Positions 1 to 8,938 of a DNA stretch of 64,000 nt are shown piece after piece (position 1 is the first letter of the stretch; each line of letters begins with the position of its first letter). A model generated the notes under the pieces. The model was not told where the DNA came from. It worked only from the letters and a program-made list of their open reading frames with translations, and made no database searches. The translations under genes were made by a program, and so were the position numbers. The stretch lies in contig NZ_CP007410.1 in NCBI RefSeq assembly GCF_000585995.1, positions 2,569,430 to 2,633,429 of the forward strand, in the 5' to 3' direction. This DNA comes from Pseudomonas brassicacearum. Lineage in GTDB: Bacteria > Pseudomonadota > Gammaproteobacteria > Pseudomonadales > Pseudomonadaceae.

Positions 1-784
1 CATACAGCACGATCACCCCGACCATGGCCAACACGGCCCAAGCGATGGCGGCAATGTCTTTGTGCTCGATCGCCAACGCCAGCCATGAGCCAATGCCCGG
101 CAAACTGACGGTCTTGTCGCCGACGGTGATGGCCTCGGAAGCGACCACAAAAAACCAGCCGCCGGACATGGACATCATCATGTTCCACACCAGGCCTGGC
201 GTCGCGAAAGGCAACTCGAGCCTGACGAAGCGTTGCCATGGCGAAAACGCGAACTGCCGGCTGACTTCGTAAAGGTCGTGGGGCACGGTTCGCAGCGACT
301 GATAAAAGCTGAAGGTCATGTTCCAGACCTGACTGGTGAAGATGGCGAAGATCGCCGCGCATTCCACACCGGTTTCTTTGCCTGGGAACAGGCCCATGAA
401 GAACACGACGGTAAAGGTGAGAAAACCAAGGACCGGGACGGATTGGAGAATATCCAGTGCGGGCAGGATTACGATGGCCGCCTTGCGGCTTTTGGCAGCC
501 AACGTCGCAACGACTAGAGAAAACACCAATGACGCGAACAAGGCGATGAACATGCGCAGTGTGGTGCGCAGTGTGTATTCCGGCAGGTGGGCAAGCTCAA
601 GGGATACGGGGGATGAGTGCAGAACGCCAAGCGGCTGACTCATTTGCTCAACGCCATGAAATATAAAGATCGCCAAGAGCACGGCAAGGCTAAGTAAGGC
701 GATATCAGCCCACCACGAAGTGCTGGAAAGGTGTTCCTTATTCTTGAAAGACGTCAATGCCGGTGCTGGGAATGAAGAGCGCAT
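1..784 (-). CDS. ABC transporter permease, N-terminal part (continues past position 1)
   Basis: The reading frame starts at ATG 784 behind a GAGGTGA ribosome site and stays open to the window edge, giving about 261 residues of the N-terminal part. A cytoplasmic head is followed by a membrane helix (about residues 30-45), a soluble stretch, and further helices. A binding-protein-dependent permease loop lies around residues 185-215 (SLRTVPHDLYEVSRQ, then FVRLELPFATPG), matching the EAA loop that docks on the ATPase. This layout resembles the large nitrate/sulfonate-type inner-membrane permeases. Substrate cannot be read. The ATPase and binding protein would lie outside the window. No stop is visible because the 3' end is cut off. 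Confidence 0.75.
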   Translation of the reverse strand, partial: MRSSFPAPALTSFKNKEHLSSTSWWADIALLSLAVLLAIFIFHGVEQMSQPLGVLHSSPVSLELAHLPEYTLRTTLRMFIALFASLVFSLVVATLAAKSRKAAIVILPALDILQSVPVLGFLTFTVVFFMGLFPGKETGVECAAIFAIFTSQVWNMTFSFYQSLRTVPHDLYEVSRQFAFSPWQRFVRLELPFATPGLVWNMMMSMSGGWFFVVASEAITVGDKTVSLPGIGSWLALAIEHKDIAAIAWAVLAMVGVIVLY

Positions 785-1093
785 TGATCACCTCGCTGAC
801 CTTATTCAAGGTCGAGACTATGGGCTCGCCAAGGGGAGTGGCGATCATGAAGTTGGCGTGTTTTTAGTGGGAGGCGTTAAACACAGGGCAAGGTTAAGCG
901 TTGCCTTTGCAGATCACCACAATGACTAGGGACATGAAAATATACGTTGGTATACGGGTGCTTGCGCAGCGCCTGGCCTTCGGCACTGATCCGCATTTTT
1001 CGTCGGCAGGTGCCCCTGTAACCCACCCGACCCCCCCTCAGAATAACGCCGTGATTCGCCGGTTGACGGCACACTTTTCTATCAGGAATGCTC
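785..1093. other. Intergenic region, no gene recognised
   Basis: About 310 bases between the permease start and a small ORF. Several open frames cross it, but none has a good ribosome site or protein-like composition. It probably holds the promoter of the leftward permease gene. I see no hairpin with a T-tract and no repeat. Confidence 0.5.
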
Positions 1094-1177
1094 ATGACGA
1101 AGATGGCGATTTTTTTGGGTGGATTCTTGGCGTTGACCCTTTTGATTGGCGTGCTGGCGACGATTTCCCCCGTATAA
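1094..1177 (+). CDS. Small single-span membrane peptide (27 aa)
   Basis: A short frame encodes 27 residues beginning MTKMAIFLGGFLALTLLI. Nearly the whole chain is one hydrophobic helix with a basic residue at position 3, so insertion in the inner membrane is likely. A CAGGAA element lies just upstream of the ATG. It ends 13 bases before a REP pair. Function is unknown. It is below normal gene-calling size, and the case rests on the clean hydrophobic pattern and start context. Confidence 0.45.
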   Translation: MTKMAIFLGGFLALTLLIGVLATISPV

Positions 1178-1190
1178 AGCGATTGCCTTT

Positions 1191-1320
1191 GTGGCGAGGG
1201 AGCTTGCTCCCGCTGGGGCGCGCAGCGGCCCTAAAACCCGGCGACGCGGTGCATCAGGTTGCTTGCGCGATCTTTTGGGGGGCTGCTGCGCAGCCCAGCG
1301 GGAGCAAGCTCCCTCGCCAC
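1191..1320. repeat. REP pair (REPIN), GTGGCGAGGGAGC type
   Basis: Two inverted REP arms (GTGGCGAGGGAGCTTGCTCC at the left, its complement at the right) face each other with about 80 bases between them. Each arm carries an internal hairpin and a GC-rich tail (CTGCTGCGCAG in the right arm). It lies downstream of both neighbouring genes. Confidence 0.9.
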
Positions 1321-1371
1321 GATGATCCAGGCAAACCTTAAGTGAACGGCATTACGGGCGCATCAGGCGGG

Positions 1372-3144
1372 TTACTCGGACGGCACCTGCTGATACTTCT
1401 TCAACCGGTACGCAAACTGCGCGCGGCTCAACCCCAGCAGGCGCGCAGCCGCCGCCAGGTTGCCTTCACTCTGTTGCAGCGCTTCGTCGATCAACCGCGA
1501 CTCCAAGCCGTCAATGGAGAAGCCTTGCTCCAGCCGGGTCAAGGTTTCCAGCAAGGCCGGGCGCGGTTGTGGAGGGGTGGTCTTCTGGTCGAGTGCCGCC
1601 AGGCTGCCGTTGTCGTCCAGGGAGTACAACTGCTCGGGTATGGGCTCGTTGCGAAACAGGTGGATCAGGTCAATGGCCTGGCCATCCTCGCTGGCGATCA
1701 AGCCGCGCTCGACCATGTTTTGCAGTTCCCGTACGTTGCCGGGGAAGTCGTAGCGCAGCAACACCTTGAGGGCGCGCATGGTCAGCCCGGCGGGTTTGCG
1801 GGCGTAGTCCTGGCAGAAGCGGCGCAGGAACGCGTTGACCAGCAGCGGGATGTCGTCGCGACGCTCGCGCAGTGGCGGCAGGGTGATGGGGAAGACGTTC
1901 AGGCGATAGAACAGGTCCTCGCGAAAATCTCCCGCCGCCACCGCTTTGCGCAGGTCGACGTTGGTCGCCGCCACCACCCGCACATTGACCTTGATCGGCT
2001 GGCCGCCACCGACTCGTTCGATCTCGCGCTCCTGTAGGGCGCGCAGCAGCTTGCCTTGTCCCGGCAGGCTGAGGCTGGCGATTTCATCGAGAAACAACGT
2101 ACCACCGTGGGCTCGCTCGAAGCGTCCAGAGCGCGAGTGCGTCGCGCCGGTATAAGCGCCGCGTTCGACACCGAAGAGTTCGGCCTCGATCAGGTTGTCT
2201 GGGATCGCGGCACAGTTGAGCGCCACGAAGGGCGCCGCATGGCGTGGGCTGCATTGATGCAACTGGCGGGCAAACAGCTCCTTGCCGACCCCGGACTCAC
2301 CGCTGAACAACACCGTCGCCGGCGTGGGGGCCACGCGTTGCAAGGCGAGGGTGGCAGCATTGAACGCGGCGCTGGCGCCAATGGGCGTGAGGCCACCGAC
2401 TTCCCCGTCGTCCTGGGGAGCGGGCGCTGGCGCCGGGCTTTGCCGGGGGGCGAGGCTGGAGGGCGAGGCTGTGAGGTAGCTCAGGTCCTGCTCGACATCG
2501 CCCCATTGCTCGGCAGTCTTGCCCACCACTCTGCAGACCTCGTGGCCCATCCCCCGGCATTCGGTTTCCCGGAAGATCACCAGCCGACCGAACAGGCCGC
2601 TGACATAGCCGATGGCATAGCCCAGTTCGGTCCAGCACACCGGGTCCTGGCCGATCCCGTAGGCGGCGATATGTTCGTCGGCCTCACAGGAGTGATGCCA
2701 GAGGAACTCACCTTCGTAGAAGCCGGAGTCGGCGTCGAACTTAAAGTGCAGGGGCTCGACCTTGGTCATGCCTTCGAGGGTGTGCAGGCGCGTGCCGGCG
2801 GAGAAAATCGCCGCGGCATCGGCGTCGGGCCAGCGCTCGCGAATCAACCGTGCGTCCCGTGCGCCGGACAGGTAGCCGGTCCGGGTAAACAGGCCCCGGG
2901 TTTGTTCCAGGCCCTGGCGATCGATGATCTCCCGCCGCAGCGCGCCGAACGATGAGCTGTGCAACAGCAGCATGCGCTGGTCGTTGAGCCAGATGCGTCC
3001 ATCGACAGGGGAGAAGAACAGGCATTCAGTCAGCTCGGCCAGGGTCGGTGAGTTGCCCTCGCTCAGTTGGGTGCTGTCCCCCCGTGGCGAGAAATGCTCC
3101 TCCGTGAGCGCGAGGCTAGGGAACAGCGAGTGGGGATTATTCAT
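1372..3144 (-). CDS. Sigma-54-dependent activator of the XylR/DmpR type (V4R sensor, AAA+, Fis HTH)
   Basis: This 590-residue protein has three parts. An N-terminal XylR_N/V4R sensor (about residues 30-215) carries the cysteine-containing [10 protein letters not shown] segment typical of aromatic-binding regulators. A linker leads to a sigma-54 AAA+ domain with Walker A GESGVGKE (282-289) and the sigma-54 contact loop GAYTGA (329-334, Tyr in place of the usual Phe). A C-terminal Fis-type helix-turn-helix ends the chain. It is transcribed divergently from the aldehyde-dehydrogenase operon, which has a -24/-12 promoter. The natural reading is that it binds an aromatic effector and activates that operon. 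The effector itself is not known. Confidence 0.92.
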   Translation of the reverse strand: MNNPHSLFPSLALTEEHFSPRGDSTQLSEGNSPTLAELTECLFFSPVDGRIWLNDQRMLLLHSSSFGALRREIIDRQGLEQTRGLFTRTGYLSGARDARLIRERWPDADAAAIFSAGTRLHTLEGMTKVEPLHFKFDADSGFYEGEFLWHHSCEADEHIAAYGIGQDPVCWTELGYAIGYVSGLFGRLVIFRETECRGMGHEVCRVVGKTAEQWGDVEQDLSYLTASPSSLAPRQSPAPAPAPQDDGEVGGLTPIGASAAFNAATLALQRVAPTPATVLFSGESGVGKELFARQLHQCSPRHAAPFVALNCAAIPDNLIEAELFGVERGAYTGATHSRSGRFERAHGGTLFLDEIASLSLPGQGKLLRALQEREIERVGGGQPIKVNVRVVAATNVDLRKAVAAGDFREDLFYRLNVFPITLPPLRERRDDIPLLVNAFLRRFCQDYARKPAGLTMRALKVLLRYDFPGNVRELQNMVERGLIASEDGQAIDLIHLFRNEPIPEQLYSLDDNGSLAALDQKTTPPQPRPALLETLTRLEQGFSIDGLESRLIDEALQQSEGNLAAAARLLGLSRAQFAYRLKKYQQVPSE

Positions 3145-3161
3145 TGTTATGCCCCTGGGCG

Positions 3162-3226
3162 AGTTGACTGATCGAAATGATCAACTGGATAAATAGTTAT
3201 TAAGCATAACTTTATCATTTGAACAA
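3162..3226 (+). promoter_or_regulatory. Candidate upstream activator sites for the sigma-54 regulator
   Basis: A dyad AGTTGA (3162-3167) / TCAACT (3181-3186) contains ATGATCAA, close to the XylR-family half-site TTGNTCAA. A second element, TTGAACAA (3219-3226), fits the opposite half-site TTGANCAA. They lie 110-175 bases upstream of the -24 element, a usual distance for enhancer-binding proteins. The consensus is recalled and binding is inferred. Confidence 0.45.
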
Positions 3227-3335
3227 GTGCCGCCAAGTGGGCCGGGCAACGGGCTTATCGATCAATCGTCGAGCGCCGCGCTGGAACCTTCAGGCCAGAG
3301 CCTTCGCCCGTTAAAGCGCAGTGGCTGACCGTGAG

Positions 3336-3352
3336 TCGGCATGGCCCTTGCT
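3336..3352 (+). promoter_or_regulatory. Sigma-54 (-24/-12) promoter of the aryl-alcohol operon
   Basis: The sequence TCGGCATGGCCCTTGCT has GG at 3338-3339 and GC at 3350-3351, separated by exactly ten bases, and agrees well with TGGCACG-N4-TTGCW. Transcription would begin near 3362, about 75 bases before the first gene. The divergent neighbour is a sigma-54 activator, which strengthens the call. Confidence 0.8.
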
Positions 3353-3435
3353 CTGGTGCTTGGCAACGCACACGACCTCACCGCTTCGGCAAGGCGGCGT
3401 CGGGCGATAACAATCACAAGAGCCGGGAGGCCGAA

Positions 3436-4911
3436 ATGTCGGTAAGTGAACCCTCTGAATTTCTGCGGGAAGAGCTGTGGTATGAGCGCATTTTCAATGG
3501 CGATTGGATACGGCCGTTGGGGGGCACCAACAGCGTGGATGAGCCCGCCACCGGCGACGTGCTGACGGTCACCGGGCTGGCGGATGCCGCCGATGTCGCC
3601 TTGGCCAGTCTTACCGCCGCGCGTGCCCAGCCAGCCTGGGCGGCGCTGGGGCCACGGGAACGGGCGGGTATCTTTCGCAAGGCGGCGGCACTGGCCCAGC
3701 AACACTTTGCCGAACTGGCGCTGTACATCGCCCGGGAAAGTGGCGGCAGCCTGTTCAAGGGCGAGCATGAGGTTCGTGAGGCGATTGTCTTGTTGCATCA
3801 GGCGGCCGGTCTGCTCTCGCAACCCCATGGTCTGGTGTTGCCCAGCGAGGCGGGGCGCTTGTCGTATGCGCGGCGGTTGCCCCACGGCGTGGTCGGCGTG
3901 ATTTCTCCATTCAACTTCCCCCTGGTGCTCTCCCTGCGTTCGGTCGCGCCAGCGCTGGCGGCCGGCAACGCCGTGGTGCTCAAGCCCGATCCGCAGACGC
4001 CAATCAGTGGTGGTTTCATCATTGCTCGGTTATTCGAAGCCGCCGGTCTGCCCAAAGGCCTGTTGCACGTTTTGCCCGGCGGCGCGCCGGCAGGTGAGGC
4101 GCTGTGTCGCGACCCGCATGTGCGGATGATCGCCTTCACCGGCTCCACCGCGGCGGGGCGCAAGGTCGCGGAGCTGGCGGGTCGTCACCTGAAGAAAGTG
4201 GCCCTGGAGCTGGGCGGCAAGAATTCGCTGATTGTGCTCGAAGACGCCGATCTCGACCTGGCCGCCAGCAATGCCGCCTGGGGCGCCTGGTTGCATCAGG
4301 GGCAAATCTGCATGGCCACCGGACGCATCCTGGTCCATGAATCGATTGCCCAGGCGCTGATCCAGAAGCTGACCGAAAAAGCCCAAGCAATCACCGTTGG
4401 CAATGCGGCGCGCGGCGAAGCGGTGTTGGGGCCTTTGATCAACAACCGGCAGCTGCAACGCGTGCATGAAATCGTCGTGGAGAGTGTGAAGGCGGGCGCA
4501 ACACTGGAAGCCGGCGGCGAATTTGACCAGCTCTTCTACCCACCCACCGTGCTCTCAGGCGTACGCCCGGGCATGCGCGCATTCGATGAAGAGATCTTCG
4601 GCCCGGTCGCCACCGTGGTCAGTTTCGCCAGCGACGAAGAAGCCATCAAGTTGGCCAATCGCACCGAGTACGGCCTGTCCGCAGGCATCGTTTCGCCTTC
4701 GGTCGGGCGCGCGATGGCGATCGGCGACCAACTCAATTGCGGCTTGCTGCACATCAACGATCAGACCGTGGCCGACGAATGCATCAATCCATTCGGTGGG
4801 CGCGGCAACTCAGGGAATGCCGGCAGCGTGGGTGGACCGGCCGACTGGGACGAATACACGCAATGGCAGTGGGTGACGGTCAAGGATACCGCGCCGCGCT
4901 ACCCGTTCTGA
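3436..4911 (+). CDS. Aryl-aldehyde (benzaldehyde-type) dehydrogenase
   Basis: An NAD(P)-dependent aldehyde dehydrogenase of 491 residues, oxidising an aromatic aldehyde to the acid in the cytoplasm. Catalytic features are visible: Asn160 in SPFNFPL, Glu258 in LELGGK and the nucleophile Cys292 in GQICMATGR. The sequence resembles XylC/AreC benzaldehyde dehydrogenases. The frame is open further upstream, but ATG 3436 follows a GGGAGG site at 3425-3430, and an earlier start would precede the predicted transcription start. It is the first gene of the sigma-54 operon and would take the product of the next gene as substrate. Vanillin or coniferyl aldehyde are alternative substrates. Confidence 0.88.
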   Translation: MSVSEPSEFLREELWYERIFNGDWIRPLGGTNSVDEPATGDVLTVTGLADAADVALASLTAARAQPAWAALGPRERAGIFRKAAALAQQHFAELALYIARESGGSLFKGEHEVREAIVLLHQAAGLLSQPHGLVLPSEAGRLSYARRLPHGVVGVISPFNFPLVLSLRSVAPALAAGNAVVLKPDPQTPISGGFIIARLFEAAGLPKGLLHVLPGGAPAGEALCRDPHVRMIAFTGSTAAGRKVAELAGRHLKKVALELGGKNSLIVLEDADLDLAASNAAWGAWLHQGQICMATGRILVHESIAQALIQKLTEKAQAITVGNAARGEAVLGPLINNRQLQRVHEIVVESVKAGATLEAGGEFDQLFYPPTVLSGVRPGMRAFDEEIFGPVATVVSFASDEEAIKLANRTEYGLSAGIVSPSVGRAMAIGDQLNCGLLHINDQTVADECINPFGGRGNSGNAGSVGGPADWDEYTQWQWVTVKDTAPRYPF

Positions 4912-4975
4912 GGCAAACAGGCCGACGAGGGTGGTCGGCCCGTGGAATGAGTTTATAAAAATAAGAGGGCTCAAC

Positions 4976-5743
4976 ATGAAACTCGACAACAAGATTGTGC
5001 TGGTGACCGGGGTTTCCTCGGGGATCGGCGCAGCCACTGCCAGCGTGCTACGCAGCCACGGCGCCCAAGTGATTGGGGTGGATATCAAGGCACCCCACAT
5101 GACCCTGGATGGTTTTGTCCAGGGTGACCTGAGCAGTGCCGAGAACATCGACCAACTGTTGCCGCAACTGCCGGCGCGCATCGATGGCCTCTGCAACATT
5201 GCCGGGGTACCGGGGACCGCGAATCCTCAACTGCTGGCCAAGGTCAACTATCTGGGTGTGCGCCACCTGAGCACTGCGCTGCTGCCACGTATCGGAGCGG
5301 GTGGCAGCATCGTCAACGTCGCCTCGATCCTGGGTGCCGAGTGGCCGTTGCGCCTGGCGTTGCACAAGGCGCTTGCGCACATCGAAGGGTTCGCCGCCGC
5401 GCAAGCCTGGCTCGCCGAGCACCCGGTACCGGACGAGACCTGCTACCAGTATTTCAAGGAAGCCTTGATTGTCTGGAACTACCAGCAGGCGCAACCGTGG
5501 TTCCTCGAGCACTCCGTGCGCATGAACAGCGTGGCGCCGGGGCCGGTGTTCACCCCCATCCTTGGCGATTTTGTCAGCATGCTCGGCGAGGCTCGGACCC
5601 AGGCCGATGCCCATCGCATGAAACGTCCTGCTTATGCCGATGAGGTGGCCGCGGTGATCGCGTTCCTCTGCGCCGATGAGTCGCGCTGGATCAACGGCGT
5701 CAATCTGCCCGTCGATGGGGGATTGGCCTCCACCTACATCTGA
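4976..5743 (+). CDS. Short-chain alcohol dehydrogenase, coniferyl-alcohol-dehydrogenase (CalA) like
   Basis: A 255-residue SDR with the cofactor motif TGVSSGIG (11-18), the NVAS region and a YxxxK catalytic pair in CYQYFKEAL. Length and sequence closely follow Pseudomonas CalA, which oxidises coniferyl alcohol to the aldehyde. Start ATG 4976 follows AAGAGGG; an in-frame earlier start would add fifteen residues that do not resemble the family. It lies 64 bases after the aldehyde dehydrogenase, giving alcohol-to-aldehyde-to-acid steps in one operon. The exact aromatic alcohol is inferred. Confidence 0.85.
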   Translation: MKLDNKIVLVTGVSSGIGAATASVLRSHGAQVIGVDIKAPHMTLDGFVQGDLSSAENIDQLLPQLPARIDGLCNIAGVPGTANPQLLAKVNYLGVRHLSTALLPRIGAGGSIVNVASILGAEWPLRLALHKALAHIEGFAAAQAWLAEHPVPDETCYQYFKEALIVWNYQQAQPWFLEHSVRMNSVAPGPVFTPILGDFVSMLGEARTQADAHRMKRPAYADEVAAVIAFLCADESRWINGVNLPVDGGLASTYI

Positions 5744-5844
5744 AACACAGATCTTCAGACCGCGGCGCAAGCCGCTACCCAAGCGTGTTGGCTGGCGCCA
5801 CGCATGCAAAGCCATGCCGAAAATAAAAATAATGAGGAGCTTCC

Positions 5845-7493
5845 ATGGACAACGTTAAACAGTACTCAGGCTTCAGGCATTGCGCCCTGTTCGTGGCGTT
5901 ATGCAGCGCAGGGGCAATGGTGGAAAGCGTCCAGGCCATGCAAATGGACCTGGGGGATACCGACTGGAAACTGCGTTGGGACAACACCATCAAGTACAGC
6001 CAGGCCTGGCGCCTGCAGGAGCAGGATAGCCGCTTGACCAACGCGTCGACTGCCAACGGCCTGTACCCTTCGATCCAGAGCCAGGGCGACAAGAATTTCA
6101 GTCGCGGCCTGGTCTCCAATCGCCTGGACCTGTTTTCCGAAATGGACCTCAGCCAGAAGAACTACGGGCTGCGCGTGAGCGGCGCGGCTTGGTACGACGA
6201 CATCTACAACAAGGACACCGACAGCAGCGAGCAGCCCCACTTCCTCAGCGAAACCCGCAAGCTCCACGGCCGTGACGCGGAAATTCTCGACGCCTTTGTG
6301 TTCCTGCGCGGCGACCTTGGCGAAGACTCCCAGGGCGTGGTGCGCGTGGGCCGGCACAGCCTCATCTACGGTGAAAGCCTGTTCTACGGCGGCAACGGTA
6401 TCGCCAACGCCCAGGGCCGAGCGACGTGGTCAAGTTGCTCAGCGTGCCGGGGACCCAGTTCAAGGAGATCCTGCGTCCAGTCAATCAGATTTCCGGGCAG
6501 TTGCAGATCAACCCGCAGTTGTCGGTGGGTGCTTACTATCAGTTCGAGTGGGAGCGCTCCAACGTCCCCGGTGCCGGCAGCTACCTGAGCGATGTCGATG
6601 CCATTGGCTACGGCAGCGGGCCGTTGCGCGAAGTGTTTGGCAACGACACCGTCAATGCCGGTGACTTGAAGCCGCGCAATTCGGGGCAGGGCGGTATGCA
6701 GATCCGCTACAAGCCTGATGGGACCGAACTGGAGCTGGGGTTCTACGCCGCGCAATACCACGACAAAGCCCCGAGTGGCCTGTACGCCTACCTCGACGGT
6801 GCGGCCTCTGCGGCCACCGGGCTGCCAATCCTGGGTTCCTATCGCCAGGTCTACGCCGAAGACATCAAGACCGCTGGCGTCAGCTTCTCCACCGCCCATG
6901 GGCCGTTCAACTTCGCCGGTGAAACCTCCGTGCGCTGGAACGCGCCGCTGGTCAGCAATCTGCAAGTGGTCGCGCCAGGCCAGGACGTCGATGGCGGTGA
7001 CAATGAGCTGTTTGCCCGAGGCAAAACCGCGCACGCCAACCTGTCGGCGATCTACCTGTTGTCGCCCACCTCGTTCTGGGACGGCGGTTCCGCGCTGGCC
7101 GAGCTGGCCTGGAACCGTACCTTGAGCGTGACCAAGAACGCGGCGGCCCTGGACTCCAACACCACCCGCGATGCCACCGCGTTGCGGGTACTGCTGGAGC
7201 CGGCGTACTTCCAGGTGATCGACGGCATCGACCTGACCGTGCCGATTGGCATGGGCGTGGTACTCGATGGGCGTTCCTCGGCTGTCAGCAAGGCAGGCTT
7301 CGGCAATACCCATTCCGGTGACTGGAGCGTCGGGGTCAAGGCAACCTATTTGCAGCGTTGGGACGTCGGCCTGAACTACGTGAACTTCTTCGGCGCGCCG
7401 AAAGCCGGGCTGCGCGAGGACGGCAATTTCAGTTACGGACAGTCGCTGGCCGACCGCGACTTCGTCTCGCTCTACGTGAAAACCTCATTCTAA
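5845..7493 (+). pseudogene. DUF1302 outer-membrane protein gene, interrupted by a one-base frameshift
   Basis: The first frame (from ATG 5845, ribosome site GAGGAG) encodes a signal peptide and about 190 residues of a DUF1302 protein, then runs into unrelated sequence. The rest of the family sequence continues in the next frame from about 6420 to the stop at 7493 (VVKLLSVPGTQFKEILRPV onward). Near 6412-6420 the bases CAGGGCCGAGCGACGTGG look like CAG GGG CCG AGC GAC GTG with one G lost from a G-run. Restoring that base gives about 549 residues, normal for the family. DUF1302 proteins are beta-rich and thought to sit in the outer membrane; a role in uptake of a hydrophobic substrate is inference. 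A sequencing error is possible. Confidence 0.85.
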
Positions 7494-7508
7494 TAAGGTG
7501 GATTCGCC

Positions 7509-8870
7509 ATGCAGAACAACACTTTGCTCAACACCTGCCTCCTGACACTGGCCCTGGCCGGCGTGAGCCTGGCCCAGGCGGCGGTGTCGCCTGAACAGGT
7601 GGCACGCTTGAAGTCGGAACTCACGCCCTTCGGCGCCGAGCGCGCCGGTAACGCCGATGGCAGTATCCCGGCCTGGGACGGTGGCTACACCAAGGTCGTG
7701 GCGGGCTACAAACCGGGCGATAAGCGTCCCGATCCGTTTGCCGGCGACAAGCCGCTGTACTCGATCAAGGCTTCCAACATGGAGCAATACGCCGGCCAAT
7801 TGGCGGAGGGCACCAAGCTTCTGTTGAAGAAATACCCAGACTACCGGCTGGACGTGTACCCCACTCACCGCTCGGCGGCAGCGCCGCAATGGGTGTATGA
7901 CAACACCGCCAAAAATGCCGGGCGCGCCACGTTGGACGTCGAGAGCGAGAAAGTCAGCGGTGCCTTCGGCGGCATTCCGTTTCCGATCCCGGAGAACGGC
8001 GCACAAGTGTTGTGGAACTATCGCTTGTCCTGGCAGGGGGCCGAGACCATCAGTGCGCCGTTTGATACGTGGCTGATGACCGCCGGTGGCAAGAAAGTCC
8101 AGGCGACCCGCGCCCTGTTCAGCTATCGGTTTCCCTACTACGCCGAAAACGGCAGCCTGGAAAATTTCGCTGGCAAGTATCAGGTCGGCAAACTGCTGAC
8201 CGAACTGCCGTCCTCCAAGGCCGGTGAAGGCTTGATGACCCACTGGGACATGGACCCGGCCAATCGTGCGGCCTGGCAGTACCTGGTCGGTCAGCGCCGA
8301 GTGCGTCGCGCGCCGAACATTGCCTATGACACGCCGGACTTCGTAACCTCTGGTGTCGGTCTGTTCGACGAAGCGTTCATGTTGTTTGGCCCCACCGACC
8401 GCTACGACCTGAAGCTGGCGGGCAAGAAAGAACTGATCGTTCCCTACAACAATAATCGCGCCGGCCTGGTCAAGAGCGACGAGCTGGTCAAGCCGAACTT
8501 CCTCAACCCTGACCTGGTGCGCTGGGAGAAGCATCGGGTCTGGGTGGTCGAGGCCACGCTTAAATCCGGCAAGCGCCATGTGGTCCCGCATCGGACCTAC
8601 TACGTTGACGAAGACTCCTGGCAGATCCTGTTGGTCGACGGTTATGACGCCCAGGGCAAACTGGGACGGCAGATGTATTCGCTGACGCTGTTGGCACCGG
8701 ACATGCCGGCCCTCACTTCACAGGTCATGTGGGGCAGCTACAACCTCGACACTGGCGCCTACTTTCTCAACGCTTCGAGCAACGATCTGACGGTCCAGTA
8801 CCAGAAGATCGCTACACCTTCGGCGTCCTTCTACACCCCGGATGCAATGGCTAACGAAAACATGCGTTGA
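7509..8870 (+). CDS. DUF1329 envelope protein (LolA-like fold)
   Basis: A 453-residue exported protein with a signal peptide ending at AQA (about residue 25), then the conserved start of the DUF1329 family (LTPFGAERAGNADGSIPAW). It begins 15 bases after the DUF1302 gene with AAGGTGG as ribosome site. DUF1302 and DUF1329 genes are regularly adjacent in proteobacteria next to catabolic genes for steroids, aromatics or long-chain alcohols. The fold is related to lipoprotein carriers, so shuttling a hydrophobic compound across the periplasm is plausible but unproven. Confidence 0.85.
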   Translation: MQNNTLLNTCLLTLALAGVSLAQAAVSPEQVARLKSELTPFGAERAGNADGSIPAWDGGYTKVVAGYKPGDKRPDPFAGDKPLYSIKASNMEQYAGQLAEGTKLLLKKYPDYRLDVYPTHRSAAAPQWVYDNTAKNAGRATLDVESEKVSGAFGGIPFPIPENGAQVLWNYRLSWQGAETISAPFDTWLMTAGGKKVQATRALFSYRFPYYAENGSLENFAGKYQVGKLLTELPSSKAGEGLMTHWDMDPANRAAWQYLVGQRRVRRAPNIAYDTPDFVTSGVGLFDEAFMLFGPTDRYDLKLAGKKELIVPYNNNRAGLVKSDELVKPNFLNPDLVRWEKHRVWVVEATLKSGKRHVVPHRTYYVDEDSWQILLVDGYDAQGKLGRQMYSLTLLAPDMPALTSQVMWGSYNLDTGAYFLNASSNDLTVQYQKIATPSASFYTPDAMANENMR

Positions 8871-8881
8871 ACCCTGGAGCG

Positions 8882-8908
8882 CCGCGACGAGTGAGAGGCT
8901 CGTCGCGG
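8882..8908 (+). other. Intra-operon hairpin between the DUF1329 and YCF48 genes
   Basis: CCGCGACGAG (8882-8891) pairs perfectly with CTCGTCGCGG (8899-8908) around a seven-base loop. No T-tract follows, so it is more likely an mRNA stabiliser or processing site than a full terminator. It lies 12 bases after a stop codon and 31 bases before the next start. Confidence 0.6.
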
Positions 8909-8938
8909 ACGCTGGCGATTTTCCAAGTGGGATAAGAC

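Noticed and set aside
3331..3435. Longer N-terminus for the aldehyde dehydrogenase from ATG 3331
   Set aside because: It would start upstream of the -12 element of the sigma-54 promoter and has no family similarity; ATG 3436 has a good ribosome site.
6405..6430. Programmed frameshifting in the DUF1302 gene
   Set aside because: The G-run is short, and no slippery heptamer, stimulatory Shine-Dalgarno or pseudoknot is evident. Mutation or sequencing error is simpler.
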